Positions 1-8,596 of a stretch of 50,211 nucleotides of DNA are shown here, one piece after another. The DNA comes from CAZCCC01 sp964535715 (GTDB lineage Bacteria; Patescibacteriota; Patescibacteriia; Buchananbacterales; UBA6539), in the NCBI GenBank assembly GCA_964535715.1, contig CAZHUO010000007.1, forward strand, positions 1 to 50,211. Direction: 5' to 3'. Within the stretch, counting starts at the first letter, position 1, and every line of letters begins with the position of its first letter. Position numbers and translations under genes: made by a program. The notes below the pieces were generated by a model, which made no database searches, was not told the origin of the DNA, and worked only from the letters and a program-made list of their open reading frames with translations.

Positions 1-43
1 CAATTATTTAATCAACTAATTAACAATACTGTTGCGCTAGATT

Positions 44-340
44 CTAGAAACTAAGTAGTTTTACATTATTGAAATTATCATTTAAATCTACATTTATTTC
101 ATCAGTATAATCGTCTGAATTTGCCCCCATTGCAAAAAGCCCAAATTCTTTAAATTTCTGTTTTATATAATCGTCTTCTACGCAATTATTAACGCAATTT
201 ATAAAATCGGTTGGCTGATTAAATGAAATATTTTTATTGACTTCTTTAAATTGATAATAATTTATCAAAACGGCAATAAAAAGAAAAATAGCCGCTATTA
301 TTAAAACTGCCGCAAGGCTGATAATTAAACGCTTTTTCAT
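44..340 (-). CDS. Small N-terminally anchored hypothetical protein
   Basis: 98 residues. Residues 1-5 are basic (MKKRL) and residues 6-27 form one hydrophobic segment, so it is probably a single-pass protein with the remainder outside. The outer part has two closely spaced cysteines (around residues 49 and 53, in an NCVNNCVEDD context) and is acidic. No family recognised. It begins 5 bases after the stop of the 107-residue membrane protein at 346-669, so the two are probably co-transcribed. Function unknown. Confidence 0.6.
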   Translation of the reverse strand: MKKRLIISLAAVLIIAAIFLFIAVLINYYQFKEVNKNISFNQPTDFINCVNNCVEDDYIKQKFKEFGLFAMGANSDDYTDEINVDLNDNFNNVKLLSF

Positions 341-345
341 AATAA

Positions 346-669
346 TTATTTTTTACTGCTTAAAATATATAATATTCCAACTACTACCGTCGGAAGGCAG
401 ATTAGAGCAATTGAATACGGATTAAACCAAGTCAGCACCAACGAAGCCAAGCCTGCTAAAATAAAAAGCCAGCCGCCGATTATCGGTTTTTTCCAGGCAA
501 AAACGGTGAATACTATCAAAATTAAACTTGGAATGGAATGAATTAAAAAACCCAGAAGCTGCATGTACCATGGCGAAGTACCTTCAAAAACGTCCAAAGA
601 GAACAAGGTAATAAAGCAGATAAATAATATTGATAAAATTCTTGGGAGCCATTTAAGAATTTTTTTCAT
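346..669 (-). CDS. Small multi-pass membrane protein
   Basis: 107 residues with about three hydrophobic segments (near 10-25, 35-58 and 64-103) separated by short basic or polar turns, ending in SSKK. It resembles the many small unclassified integral membrane proteins of CPR genomes. It lies directly upstream of the anchored protein at 44-340 on the same strand. No catalytic motif is visible. Function unknown. Confidence 0.6.
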   Translation of the reverse strand: MKKILKWLPRILSILFICFITLFSLDVFEGTSPWYMQLLGFLIHSIPSLILIVFTVFAWKKPIIGGWLFILAGLASLVLTWFNPYSIALICLPTVVVGILYILSSKK

Positions 670-676
670 ATAATTA

Positions 677-705
677 TTGACAAATTAAGATAAAAAGAGT
701 ACGAT
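677..705 (+). promoter_or_regulatory. Predicted promoter (TTGACA-17-TACGAT)
   Basis: TTGACA at 677-682 and TACGAT at 700-705 are separated by 17 bases. It faces the small plus-strand membrane gene starting near 797 and diverges from the minus-strand gene ending its 5' side at 669. Confidence 0.45.
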
Positions 706-796
706 ACTTTATTCTGGTCTCATTAATGTGCTTGCTGTTGCTTGTGTAATAGGCAAGATGAGATCATTTGGTTATTCTTTTAAAAAAGGAATGAGC

Positions 797-970
797 ATGA
801 AACACACAATTGAGTACACAATAATTTTGATTTTAGCCATACTTTATTGTGTAGCTTTTCTGTGGCAGCTTTTTGTCTGCCACAAGATGGAGGTTGGAAT
901 GATGTTTATCACCTTGTTTTTAGGCGGTTTTGCCTTTTCAATCCGACAACTTGAGAATCAACACAAATAA
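797..970 (+). CDS. Small two-helix membrane protein
   Basis: About 57 residues from the ATG at 797. The frame is open from 728, but AAAGGA at 786-790 sits six bases before 797, which makes 797 (or the ATG at 791) the best start. Two hydrophobic segments are visible (TIEYTIILILAILYCVAFLW and MMFITLFLGGFAF), joined by a short loop with a cysteine, and the C-terminus is polar (RQLENQHK). It is one of the few plus-strand genes here and has its own predicted promoter. No family recognised. Confidence 0.5.
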   Translation: MKHTIEYTIILILAILYCVAFLWQLFVCHKMEVGMMFITLFLGGFAFSIRQLENQHK

Positions 971-1038
971 ATACCGAGGTCGAGCTTAGCATCTCATAAA
1001 ACTGCTATTTTTTTATACAACAGATTCTATAATTATAT

Positions 1039-1524
1039 TTAGCCTATTTGGGCGAAAAGGACGACATAATTTTTGCCGTAAGCTTTGGCGCATTTCGGGC
1101 AAGTGGTATAGGAAAAATATAATTTTTTAATTTCCTTGCCCTTGCTTTTGGCATATTCTTTCATTTCAACGGCCCATTTACCCGCGTTCTGGTAGGGGCC
1201 TTCAAAAACTTTAGTTAAAAAGGTGCCGGAAAGTTTTGCCATTTGAGCGCCCGGCACGTCTTTTGCAACGTCAATATATAAATCTGAACCCCAAATGGAT
1301 TTCTCATCAGTCAGCATTAGTTGATAAGGCGAATTTGCATCGGCTTTTTCAATCAACGCTAAATTCTTTACCACTTTCTTTCCGAAATTAAGGGGAATGT
1401 GCAAAAAACTGGTAACGTGGTCTTTGACAAAAATTTTATCCTGCCATGTAATTTCTTTTTCCTGCCACAAATCCGGATCAAATGGCATGCAGCAGCCGGT
1501 TGGTTTTAAGTTTGGGTCAATCAT
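1039..1524 (-). CDS. Conserved hypothetical protein with C-terminal CPKC motif
   Basis: About 161 residues from the ATG at 1524. The frame also opens at 1542, but that start would overlap the upstream nuclease gene, which ends at 1529. The N-terminal part carries a GCCMPFDP segment. The middle is a mixed alpha/beta sequence. The end is SYTTCPKCAKAYGKNYVVLF, in which CPKC could bind metal or be redox active. I recall similar proteins loosely labelled as hydrolases, but I see no catalytic triad and do not assign a function. It follows the PD-(D/E)XK nuclease gene directly and is probably in its operon. Confidence 0.6.
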   Translation of the reverse strand: MIDPNLKPTGCCMPFDPDLWQEKEITWQDKIFVKDHVTSFLHIPLNFGKKVVKNLALIEKADANSPYQLMLTDEKSIWGSDLYIDVAKDVPGAQMAKLSGTFLTKVFEGPYQNAGKWAVEMKEYAKSKGKEIKKLYFSYTTCPKCAKAYGKNYVVLFAQIG

Positions 1525-1528
1525 AATT

Positions 1529-2305
1529 TTATAATTTATCATGTTTAAAACTCGTCTCGCTTTTTCTCACCGCTTCTCGGTAGGCGCAAAAATCACAATT
1601 ATCACTGGATTTTGGCATTTTTGATCTTTTAAGGCACTCGTGAGCATCAATTACGGCTTTTTCCACCCAGGAATCATTACCCTTGTATTCAATTAAGTTA
1701 ACGTCAAATTCCAGCCTGGCATCAAAAGCCTCTAAATCAGTTCTGCCGTTGCAGTAGACAAAATAGCCGGTATCTGAAACCTTAAAGCCGTTTTGTCTTA
1801 ACAGCCATTGATATATTTCCATCTGTCTTTTGTAGCTGATTTGCCAGCCTTGGTTTAGTTCGGTTATTTCCTCATTTTTACTGGTGGCTTTGTAGTCAAC
1901 AACATATAATGTCCCTTTTCTGTCAGTCCAGATATCGTCAACGGCGCCGGTAATAATCAGATTGGTTTTTTTGTGATGATATTGAATTCCTTTGAAATTT
2001 TCCCGCCACTCGTTAATTTTCTCGTGAGAATATGGCACCAAGTCCAAACCGTAGCGTTTCATCAGCGGATGAGTTTTATCTTCGGCTCGGTGCAAGTCAA
2101 ATTCCTTTTTAAGCAAGGTGTCAACTGCGGTATTCAAGTTAAAGGGAAAACCGCCGGGCTGGCCGATGCCTAGCCGGCGGTCTAAATAAAAACAGCGTGG
2201 ACAGTTCATAAACATTTCAATTTTACTACGACTCAACTTGTAAGGATTTTTGCTTTTAGCACTATAAATGTTTTTCGTTCGTTTGGCGTTGTAGTATTGC
2301 GACAT
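1529..2305 (-). CDS. PD-(D/E)XK superfamily (RecB/Cas4-like) nuclease
   Basis: 258 residues. An N-terminal SRSKIEMFMNCPRCFYLD segment matches the opening of RecB/Cas4-type nucleases. It is followed by a GAVDDIW acidic site, then the core VVDYKATSKNEE (DxK), then QMEIYQWLL, the usual helix after the active site. Cysteines near the N-terminus (CPRC) and in the C-terminal CDFC pair could hold an iron-sulfur cluster, as in Cas4/AddB-type enzymes. No Cas1, Cas2 or CRISPR array is in the window, so a repair or stand-alone role is more likely than CRISPR adaptation. Confidence 0.8.
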   Translation of the reverse strand: MSQYYNAKRTKNIYSAKSKNPYKLSRSKIEMFMNCPRCFYLDRRLGIGQPGGFPFNLNTAVDTLLKKEFDLHRAEDKTHPLMKRYGLDLVPYSHEKINEWRENFKGIQYHHKKTNLIITGAVDDIWTDRKGTLYVVDYKATSKNEEITELNQGWQISYKRQMEIYQWLLRQNGFKVSDTGYFVYCNGRTDLEAFDARLEFDVNLIEYKGNDSWVEKAVIDAHECLKRSKMPKSSDNCDFCAYREAVRKSETSFKHDKL

Positions 2306-2394
2306 AGTTTAGCAATTAGCGGATAGTTATTAGTAGGTAGTAAATAGTATTAGTAATTATTCGCCAGAGGCGAATCCACCTTAGGAATTTAAAC

Positions 2395-3120
2395 TCAGAA
2401 TTTTTCTAAGTACAAATGCTTTTTTAAAGTGTAAATCAGTTCTTCATTTTGTTCACGCAAATCTTTTTTTGATTCGCTGTTGTAAAGCCATTCTAAATAG
2501 CCTACATCAATTTGATTAATTTCTTCAAAAGTTTTTCCCTTATATTTGCCGAACGAAATTTTGTTAAGCAATACCAATGTATTAGTAAGTTCAATCATTT
2601 TTTCAAAAATTTCATCTTCGTTTTTCAAATTAAGCTTTGTTTGAATTAAATTTTTTAAATGCTCAAATAATTTTTCCAAAATTAGAATATCACCCAAAGC
2701 ATCATGAGCTGTTGCTTGTTTGATATCCAAATTCAAAAAATACCTTAAATATTGCAAATCATACCGCTCGCTTAAAATCAAATGCTTGGTTGCGCGCAAA
2801 GTGTCGATATATCTATCAACCTTAACATTTTCATTTTTAAGCACCCCTATATCAAACAAGGCGTTATGCGCCACTAAAATGCTGGTTTTTAGTTCTTTTT
2901 CTAAATCTTCCTTAATTTTACTTTTTTCAAAAATCGGCTTATCTGCCACCATTTCGTTGGTCACGTGGTGGGTAGCCATGGCACCATAAGAGATTGGTAA
3001 AGGCGGCTTGAAATATTCATTGACGATTTCACCGTTTGATAAATTTTTGTAGGCCAGCTGAATAAGTCGGGAATTTTCGTCTAAGCCGGTTGTTTCGGTA
3101 TCTAAAAATATTAAATTCAT
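2395..3120 (-). CDS. DEDDh 3'-5' exonuclease, ExoX/DnaQ-like, with C-terminal accessory domain
   Basis: 241 residues. The RNase T/DnaQ exonuclease motifs are intact: ExoI FLDTETTGL, ExoII around LVAHNALFDIGVL, and ExoIII TAHDALGDI with the histidine of the DEDDh class. These coordinate two metal ions for hydrolysis of DNA or RNA from the 3' end. The last ~50 residues (ISFGKYKGKTFEEI...YLEWLY) match the small domain found at the C-terminus of ExoX-like exonucleases. The start codon is 6 bases downstream of the HD-domain gene stop (3127), indicating one operon. A repair or nucleic-acid turnover enzyme is the likely role. Confidence 0.88.
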   Translation of the reverse strand: MNLIFLDTETTGLDENSRLIQLAYKNLSNGEIVNEYFKPPLPISYGAMATHHVTNEMVADKPIFEKSKIKEDLEKELKTSILVAHNALFDIGVLKNENVKVDRYIDTLRATKHLILSERYDLQYLRYFLNLDIKQATAHDALGDILILEKLFEHLKNLIQTKLNLKNEDEIFEKMIELTNTLVLLNKISFGKYKGKTFEEINQIDVGYLEWLYNSESKKDLREQNEELIYTLKKHLYLEKF

Positions 3121-3126
3121 AATTAT

Positions 3127-3888
3127 TTATTCTTTAACCATATATTGCTTAAGCGTTTCGGCTTGCCTTTTTTGAAAATTATAAACATCTTTGAGTATTT
3201 TTTCTTCGTCTTCATAATTTTCAGCCAATAGCGCATCCCTGATTCCAAATAATTCCTCGCGGTCTGTTGCAAATTTTTCTGGATCACCTTGACTTAGCTT
3301 ATCAGCTAAAAACATCAGCATTACCTCTCTTTTTGTCACGGGAGTCCTTTCGGCCGAATTTTCCGCATCATTTAAAACTTTTTTTAAATCATTGTATCGC
3401 GTTAAAAAATTTGGCCAATTTTCTGTTTTCCTGGTTTCTTTTATTCCTTTCATTGGCAGATAATGACAGTAAACAAGTGAGGCTATTTTTTCTTGATTTA
3501 ATCCGAGTTGTTGAAATATTTTTGGATCCATTGCTAAAACCATTTTTTCACCTTCTATTTCATGATCAGTAAACTCGTGATATGGTTTTCCCTTTTCGCG
3601 CTCTTGTTGAACTCCGTCTCTTGTTTTTAAAACCGCCACAACCGGCTTGCCAATATCATGAAGCCAGGCGGCGGCAATTAAATTTAAATCCAACTCTTTG
3701 CCTTCGTTTTGTAAAATTTCTTTCATGTGCTCAACAAATTTTACGGTATGGCCGTAAACATCAAATTCATGAAAATTATTTTGCCATAAATTTTTACCGG
3801 CTAAAACTTCCGGCAGCGCTTCCATTGTTTTGTCAATTTCCGTAACCTCGGTATTTTCAGGCAAAGTTTGATTCTCGCTATAAGGCAT
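3127..3888 (-). CDS. HD-domain phosphohydrolase
   Basis: 253 residues. The HD signature is readable: a histidine in YGHTVKFVEH, the HD pair in AAAWLHDIGKP, further histidines (YHEFTDHEIEGEKM and VYCHYLP), and an aspartate near MFLADKLSQGD. This is the metal-binding set of HD phosphohydrolases, resembling the tRNA nucleotidyltransferase HD or ppGpp/dNTP hydrolase type. The substrate cannot be decided from sequence. It is followed after 6 bases by the exonuclease gene. The pairing suggests nucleotide or nucleic-acid metabolism. Confidence 0.8.
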   Translation of the reverse strand: MPYSENQTLPENTEVTEIDKTMEALPEVLAGKNLWQNNFHEFDVYGHTVKFVEHMKEILQNEGKELDLNLIAAAWLHDIGKPVVAVLKTRDGVQQEREKGKPYHEFTDHEIEGEKMVLAMDPKIFQQLGLNQEKIASLVYCHYLPMKGIKETRKTENWPNFLTRYNDLKKVLNDAENSAERTPVTKREVMLMFLADKLSQGDPEKFATDREELFGIRDALLAENYEDEEKILKDVYNFQKRQAETLKQYMVKE

Positions 3889-3990
3889 ATTATTTTGATT
3901 CTTATTATGATTTAATTATAACATTTATGCTTAAGAAAATAAAAGAGAAGAAGCAGACTTAGCAATAATACTGTATCGGCAAGGAAAAAC

Positions 3991-5343
3991 CTATATTCTA
4001 AAAACGTCATCATATAAATTGTTACTGCTGTTATTTTTTAAAAAATCTTCTTGAATTTTTTTTATTCTTTTCTTACTAAGGCTGAAAGAATTTTTTAAAT
4101 CTTTTGTTGATTTTAAATATAGTTTCTTATCCAATTTTATCGCTTCTTTGTTTACCTGCAGTGCCAAATCATTTATACCGGTCAGTTTTATACCGCTTAG
4201 GGAACGAACCCGAGAAAGCGCAACATAACCCATGCCGTATTCAAAAGTTTTGCTTAGGTCAATTTCAGCGCAATCCAAACTCATACCTTGGCTTTTATGA
4301 ATAGTAATCGCCCAGGCTAAGCGCAGCGGAATTTGGCTGACACTTGCCAAAATTTTAGTGCCTTCTTCTATTATCCACTTTTCCGGTTCGGCAATAATCG
4401 TGTCGCCGGATAGCGTTTTTATAATCGGGTAGTTGGTTTCCTCGTCAAAATCTATCACTTTGCCTAAAGTGCCATTGACGTATTTTTTATTAAAATTATT
4501 TTTTACAAACATGACTTGTGCGCCGATTTTAAGTTCTAAGTTTTCAGGCGCCAAGCAATAGCTTTTTTTCAGGCTTTTAACCAAACGAGAGTCCCCTTTT
4601 GACTGCATTTCATAAATAACCGAATCCTCGCTTAGCTTATTTAATTCTAATAAATTAAAAGAATCAACATCGCAATTATGCGTGTGCAGCTTTGTCGGCC
4701 TAATTTTCATATCAATTGTCTTATTCAGCCTAGCCTTTAATATTTTATGAGTTTCGTCGGTTATCACATTTTTTCTGATGTCATTTAAAATTTGCAATAA
4801 ATTTTTGTCTTCCTGCCGGTGCTGATCTTCCAGATAGCAAATTTTTATATTCATGCTTTTCCAAATATTGGACTGTGTCACAAAACGGCAGTCTTCTTCG
4901 CCTTTTGATACAGGCGGCAGTTGAAAAAAATCTCCACATAATATAATTTGCATTCCGCCAAACGGCCTTAGATCCTGCCTGATGGCTTTGCAGATATAAT
5001 CAATTAAGTCCAGCCTTTTTGCATTCAGCATTGATATTTCATCGATAATTAAAACTTTTGTACCACGTATTCGGTTTTTTAATAGTTCCTTTTTTATTAA
5101 ATTTTTGATTTGAGTGCTGTTTAATTCTTCATTAATGCCCATTTGGCACCACGAATGAATAGTCCGGCCATTTAAATGAGTGGCGGCGATTCCCGTTGAT
5201 GCCGTTACGCCGACTCTAATTTTATTTATCTTAAGATGGCTGATATATTTATTTAATAAAAAAGTCTTGCCACAGCCGGCAGGACCTGTCAAAAAAATAT
5301 TTTCGCCTAATTTCAATATTTCAAATGCTTCAGTTTGGTTCAT
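3991..5343 (-). CDS. Pif1-like ATP-dependent DNA helicase (SF1B)
   Basis: 450 residues. Walker A is FLTGPAGCGKTFLL (about residues 17-30), motif Ia gives VGVTASTGIAA, Walker B is VLIIDEISML, and motif III is IILCGDFFQLPPV. The C-terminal half has an SH3-like insert (VMFVKNN...YVNGTLGKVIDF) and the closing SF1 motifs AWAITIHKSQGMSL and GYVALSRVRSL. All core helicase motifs are present, so an active 5'-3' helicase is expected. Pif1 enzymes unwind replication intermediates and G-quadruplexes, and related bacterial forms are often found near recombination or nuclease genes, as here. TTGACA at 5413-5408 on the minus strand may be part of its promoter, though the -10 (GAAAAT) is weak. Confidence 0.92.
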   Translation of the reverse strand: MNQTEAFEILKLGENIFLTGPAGCGKTFLLNKYISHLKINKIRVGVTASTGIAATHLNGRTIHSWCQMGINEELNSTQIKNLIKKELLKNRIRGTKVLIIDEISMLNAKRLDLIDYICKAIRQDLRPFGGMQIILCGDFFQLPPVSKGEEDCRFVTQSNIWKSMNIKICYLEDQHRQEDKNLLQILNDIRKNVITDETHKILKARLNKTIDMKIRPTKLHTHNCDVDSFNLLELNKLSEDSVIYEMQSKGDSRLVKSLKKSYCLAPENLELKIGAQVMFVKNNFNKKYVNGTLGKVIDFDEETNYPIIKTLSGDTIIAEPEKWIIEEGTKILASVSQIPLRLAWAITIHKSQGMSLDCAEIDLSKTFEYGMGYVALSRVRSLSGIKLTGINDLALQVNKEAIKLDKKLYLKSTKDLKNSFSLSKKRIKKIQEDFLKNNSSNNLYDDVFRI

Positions 5344-5448
5344 TCTATTAATTTTCAGTCTTTTTTAAATTATTCTAGATTTTAATTTTCCCATTTTTTC
5401 ACTAATTTGTCAAAACTTTTGCAAAAGAAAAAACATTCAACATCTAAC

Positions 5449-5600
5449 GGCGGGGGTTTTGCAAGTGGCAAGAAGAGACGAGATTGCACTGATAATGAAG
5501 AGTATCAACTCTAAAACAAGTCTCTGGCGCTATAAAGAGGGATAAGCACAGCTTTGGTAATAAAACCCCGGCACTTTTGATTCGGCCGGGGTTTTTCTTA
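5449..5600 (+). ncRNA. Candidate structured RNA with pseudoknot and intrinsic terminator
   Basis: This stretch between the Pif1 gene and the repeat-protein gene is not coding, but it folds well by eye. GGGGTTTT (5453-5460) can pair with AAAACCCC (5562-5569), enclosing the element. A hairpin pairs 5464-5471 with 5484-5490 (one bulged G) around a 12-base loop. Six loop bases, AGAGAC (5474-5479), are complementary to GTCTCT (5520-5525), giving a pseudoknot. A small hairpin AGAGT/ACTCT (5499-5503, 5508-5512) lies between. The closing strand AAAACCCC is also the 5' arm of the terminator, so closing stem and terminator are mutually exclusive. I do not recognise an RNA family, and I cannot exclude transcription from the other strand. 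Confidence 0.45.
5562..5600 (+). terminator. Strong intrinsic terminator
   Basis: An 11-bp perfect stem, AAAACCCCGGC (5562-5572) with GCCGGGGTTTT (5585-5595), has a 12-base loop and is followed by a T-rich tract to 5600. In the minus direction it is also followed by TTTTATTA, so it may serve both strands and end the repeat-protein transcript. Confidence 0.8.
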
Positions 5601-5626
5601 TTTAAATTCAAGTTATGCTAGTTTAT

Positions 5627-7639
5627 TTATTTTATGTTTTGAATTATAACATCAGCAGAGGTTGAAATTTTGCTTATAATAGTGCTAAGTGTCGTAATTA
5701 TTTTTTGGTGTTCTTCCATTTTATCGCTCAGCTTAAGTGATATTTCACTTTGATTAAATTTACCTATCGGTTTGAATTGCTGATTTTCAGCAAATTTATC
5801 AATCATATCTTGCGAAGCCTTGGTTAGTTCGTCAGCTTCATCTGAAGCCAAAAATAGCCACCAAGGTTTTTTGGATGTCACCTGCTTTTTTTCCAAATCA
5901 GTATTAATTTTCAGTTTGTATTTAACCGGAATAAAGCCAAACAACTTGGCTTTTTGCTGGTATTTCATTTCGACTTTGTTATCAGTCACTTTAATACTTT
6001 TAATGTTTGAATCGGAATCGGCAATTTCATAAAGTGCAGATTTGATTTCCGCCGGCGCGATTATTTTTGCTTCTTTACCTAAGATATTGGAAATGACTCC
6101 GGCAACTGTTCCTTCTTTGACAATGCTAAAATTATTATCGCTTAAATTTTGCAAAATTAAATCTTGGTAGCGGTAGACTTCTATTCCGATTTTATAGTCG
6201 CTCCCTACTGAAATATCAATATATTTATCAGTTTCCTTGTCATAATATTGCTTGAATTCATCATAATCATATTCGCTTTCTTTTTTTAAGTTTACCATAT
6301 CAGTAAGCCATGAAAGCCCGATTTTTCCCAGCTTGTTTCCGCCTTTGTATAAATAAAGTTCATAATGAAGTTTTCCGTTGTCGTAGGGATCAAAGCCGGT
6401 GAAGGAAACTTCCATGCGATTATCCTTGCCTTTGATGAATTTTTCTCCGCCGTTTGGAGTTATAATTTTTGCCGCCGGCGTGCCGGTATATGATGGCCCG
6501 TCTTTAAAAGAAAATGAATTGTCGCTAGAGTCAGATATAATTTCCTGGTTGTCTTTGAAAAAAGTCACTTTAATTTTATAGCCGCCCCCGGATTCTGCGA
6601 GCTTTTCGGACTTTGCGGCTTCATCCCAGTATGTGCCGGACATAAAGCCGAAGCTAGAATTATCTTGGTTTGGGTTTACGGTAAAATCCATATTGTATAA
6701 ATTGCCTATCAGTGTTCCATTGCGCCAAAGTTCTAATCGCGTTTTGTATGTGCCACCCAAAGTATTCGGGTCAAGCCCGACATAGGTATAGTAGCCGGAA
6801 ATAACGCTGGCATCTTTAATAAATTCCTCGCCGCCATTTGGGCTCATAACTTTCAGGCTTAAAGGCGGCAAAACAGCATCGCTATTTACAAAAGAAAATT
6901 CATTGGAGACTGCCGACATAAAAACATTTTCACCTTCTAAAATTATAACTTCCAAGCTGAAATTGTCATTAGGTTCAACCAACACACTTTCTTTTTTTAT
7001 CAAGTCAGTATAGCGTCCCGGAGTATAGCCTAGTGATGCATAGTCTTTGGTAATATCCAAATCATAAGGATACATGCCGGAAACCGGGCCGAGTGTTTTG
7101 CCGTCTTGTAGGAGGTTGACTTTAAATTTTAGTTTTCCAGTTTTAGCCGAATCTATGCCAAAATATTTAAAATAAACAGTAATGGTTTTCCCGTCCATTA
7201 CATATTGTTCGCCGCCCTTGGGATCAATTATGACAATGGTATTTACAACAGAGGGATTTGGCGCCACAACATTTGCACTTGGCGCGGTTACATCTAAAAT
7301 TGCGCCGGCGTTTTGATTGGTATTTACATTTACATTTGTCCTGATGCCGGAATTAATATTGGTGTTAGTATTAATATTTGTGTTTAAATTTGCATTCAAA
7401 ATCGGCGCAACAACGTCGTATGTTGGCGGTGGTGGAGCAACTACGGTTGTTGGAGCGGTAATACCATTATTGGTGTTACTATTGGTATTGTTATTAGTAT
7501 TGGTGTTTACATTAATATTAAGATTCGGCTGAATTACGGATAGATTGGAGTTTTGAATTGTCCTAATTGGGCTTAAAGCTGCCAAACATACAACCGGGGC
7601 TAAGAGTAAAATTATGATTAAAATAAGTTTATTTTTCAT
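5627..7639 (-). CDS. Secreted protein with Asn/Thr-rich linker and three Ig-like repeats
   Basis: 670 residues. A signal peptide or N-terminal anchor (MKNKLILIIILLLAPVVCLA) is followed by a low-complexity linker of alternating Asn and Thr (about residues 40-115). Then come three repeats of roughly 120 residues, each opening with a PxGGEx(Y/F) motif (PKGGEQYV, PNGGEEFI, PNGGEKFI), which look like beta-sandwich domains. The C-terminal ~130 residues differ and contain DLEKKQVTSKKPWWLFLASDEAD and a helical end. It is probably an exported surface protein. The Asn/Thr linker is typical of CPR secreted proteins. No enzyme motif seen. Confidence 0.75.
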   Translation of the reverse strand: MKNKLILIIILLLAPVVCLAALSPIRTIQNSNLSVIQPNLNINVNTNTNNNTNSNTNNGITAPTTVVAPPPPTYDVVAPILNANLNTNINTNTNINSGIRTNVNVNTNQNAGAILDVTAPSANVVAPNPSVVNTIVIIDPKGGEQYVMDGKTITVYFKYFGIDSAKTGKLKFKVNLLQDGKTLGPVSGMYPYDLDITKDYASLGYTPGRYTDLIKKESVLVEPNDNFSLEVIILEGENVFMSAVSNEFSFVNSDAVLPPLSLKVMSPNGGEEFIKDASVISGYYTYVGLDPNTLGGTYKTRLELWRNGTLIGNLYNMDFTVNPNQDNSSFGFMSGTYWDEAAKSEKLAESGGGYKIKVTFFKDNQEIISDSSDNSFSFKDGPSYTGTPAAKIITPNGGEKFIKGKDNRMEVSFTGFDPYDNGKLHYELYLYKGGNKLGKIGLSWLTDMVNLKKESEYDYDEFKQYYDKETDKYIDISVGSDYKIGIEVYRYQDLILQNLSDNNFSIVKEGTVAGVISNILGKEAKIIAPAEIKSALYEIADSDSNIKSIKVTDNKVEMKYQQKAKLFGFIPVKYKLKINTDLEKKQVTSKKPWWLFLASDEADELTKASQDMIDKFAENQQFKPIGKFNQSEISLKLSDKMEEHQKIITTLSTIISKISTSADVIIQNIK

Positions 7640-7849
7640 AAGTTTTTAGATCAAGGATTAAAATAGTAATGTTATATTTTAAGTTATTTTAGTATCTTTA
7701 TTTTAAGCCTGGGTTGGAATTAAGTCAATAAATTAATAATTGACAGCCTGCCTGTCGAAGGCAGAAGGATAAAACATTATTAGCCTTAGACAGGTTAATG
7801 GCGGGGCTTGGAAGGGCGGCACGAATTGACAAAAGTGCAATTAAAAATT

Positions 7850-7878
7850 TTGTGAATAATTGTATTTTATGATAAAAT
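7850..7878 (+). promoter_or_regulatory. Predicted promoter immediately before the transglycosylase-like gene
   Basis: TTGTGA (7850-7855), 17 bases, TAAAAT (7873-7878). The expected transcription start (about 7885) coincides with the ATG at 7886 and no Shine-Dalgarno sequence is visible, suggesting a leaderless mRNA. Confidence 0.45.
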
Positions 7879-7885
7879 TAATTAT

Positions 7886-8596
7886 ATGAAAAAAAATAAT
7901 AAAATGAGTTATATTATTGCGACTCTTGGAATATTATTTTATTTTCCAATCATAACTTTTGCCCAATCTGCAACTACAACTATTGATATTATTAATACTG
8001 AAACCGCAACAACTACGGCCACTTCAACCCCAAAACTGCCGACTTTAGCCGAATCTGAAGCAATAGTTCGTAAATACTTCGTAGATGATCCGATAATGAT
8101 TACAATTGCCAAATGCGAATCCGGCTTTAGACAATACAATAATAATGATGCTCCTCTTATAGGCCATGGCTTATATGTAGGTGTTTTTCAGATTGACCAA
8201 AATATCCATGCTGAATTTGCAAAAAGTTTAGGAATGGATATTTATACGCTTGATGGTAATTTGGCTTATGCCAAGCGCTTAAAAAACGCATCAGGGACTA
8301 GACCTTGGGCAAATTGCGCCAGACAATCAGTTCAACTGACATTAAATTTAAAATTGGGAATGGAAAATAAACAAGTAAAAACTTTACAGCAATTACTAAA
8401 TAAATCCGGTTATACCATTGCCAAATCAGGCGTCGGGTCAGCTGATAACGAAACGACATATTTTGGCTCGCTGACCAGGGCGGCTTTACGACGATTTCAG
8501 TGCGATAAAAAAATTGTCTGTGGTGGCACGGAAAATACGACCGGCTATGGCTTATTAGGGCCAAAGACAAGGGCAGCGCTAATTAATAATAATTGA
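7886..8596 (+). CDS. Secreted transglycosylase-like protein with peptidoglycan-binding domain
   Basis: 236 residues. A signal peptide (residues 1-27, ending FAQS) is followed by a Thr-rich linker (ATTTIDIINTETATTTATST). The middle domain has MITIAKCESGFRQYN, with the glutamate placed as in lysozyme-like transglycosylases, then GVFQID and a ProTrpAlaAsnCys segment (RPWANCARQS). The C-terminal ~75 residues match a PG-binding domain (KQVKTLQQLLNKSGY...YFGSLTRAALRRFQ...GLLGPKTRAAL). It probably cuts or remodels peptidoglycan, either its own or a host's. It is on the plus strand, divergent from the repeat protein at 5627-7639, and just upstream of the three-small-protein operon. Confidence 0.82.
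   Translation: MKKNNKMSYIIATLGILFYFPIITFAQSATTTIDIINTETATTTATSTPKLPTLAESEAIVRKYFVDDPIMITIAKCESGFRQYNNNDAPLIGHGLYVGVFQIDQNIHAEFAKSLGMDIYTLDGNLAYAKRLKNASGTRPWANCARQSVQLTLNLKLGMENKQVKTLQQLLNKSGYTIAKSGVGSADNETTYFGSLTRAALRRFQCDKKIVCGGTENTTGYGLLGPKTRAALINNN

Noticed and set aside
1529..2305. Cas4 of a CRISPR system
   Set aside because: No Cas1/Cas2, effector or repeat-spacer array is in the window. The regular repeats in 44545-50211 encode protein repeats, and the Asn/Thr repeats near 7317-7532 do as well.
5449..5600. Known RNA classes (6S, tmRNA, SRP, RNase P, TPP, c-di-GMP)
   Set aside because: The conserved sequence signatures of these classes are not present on either strand as far as I can read.
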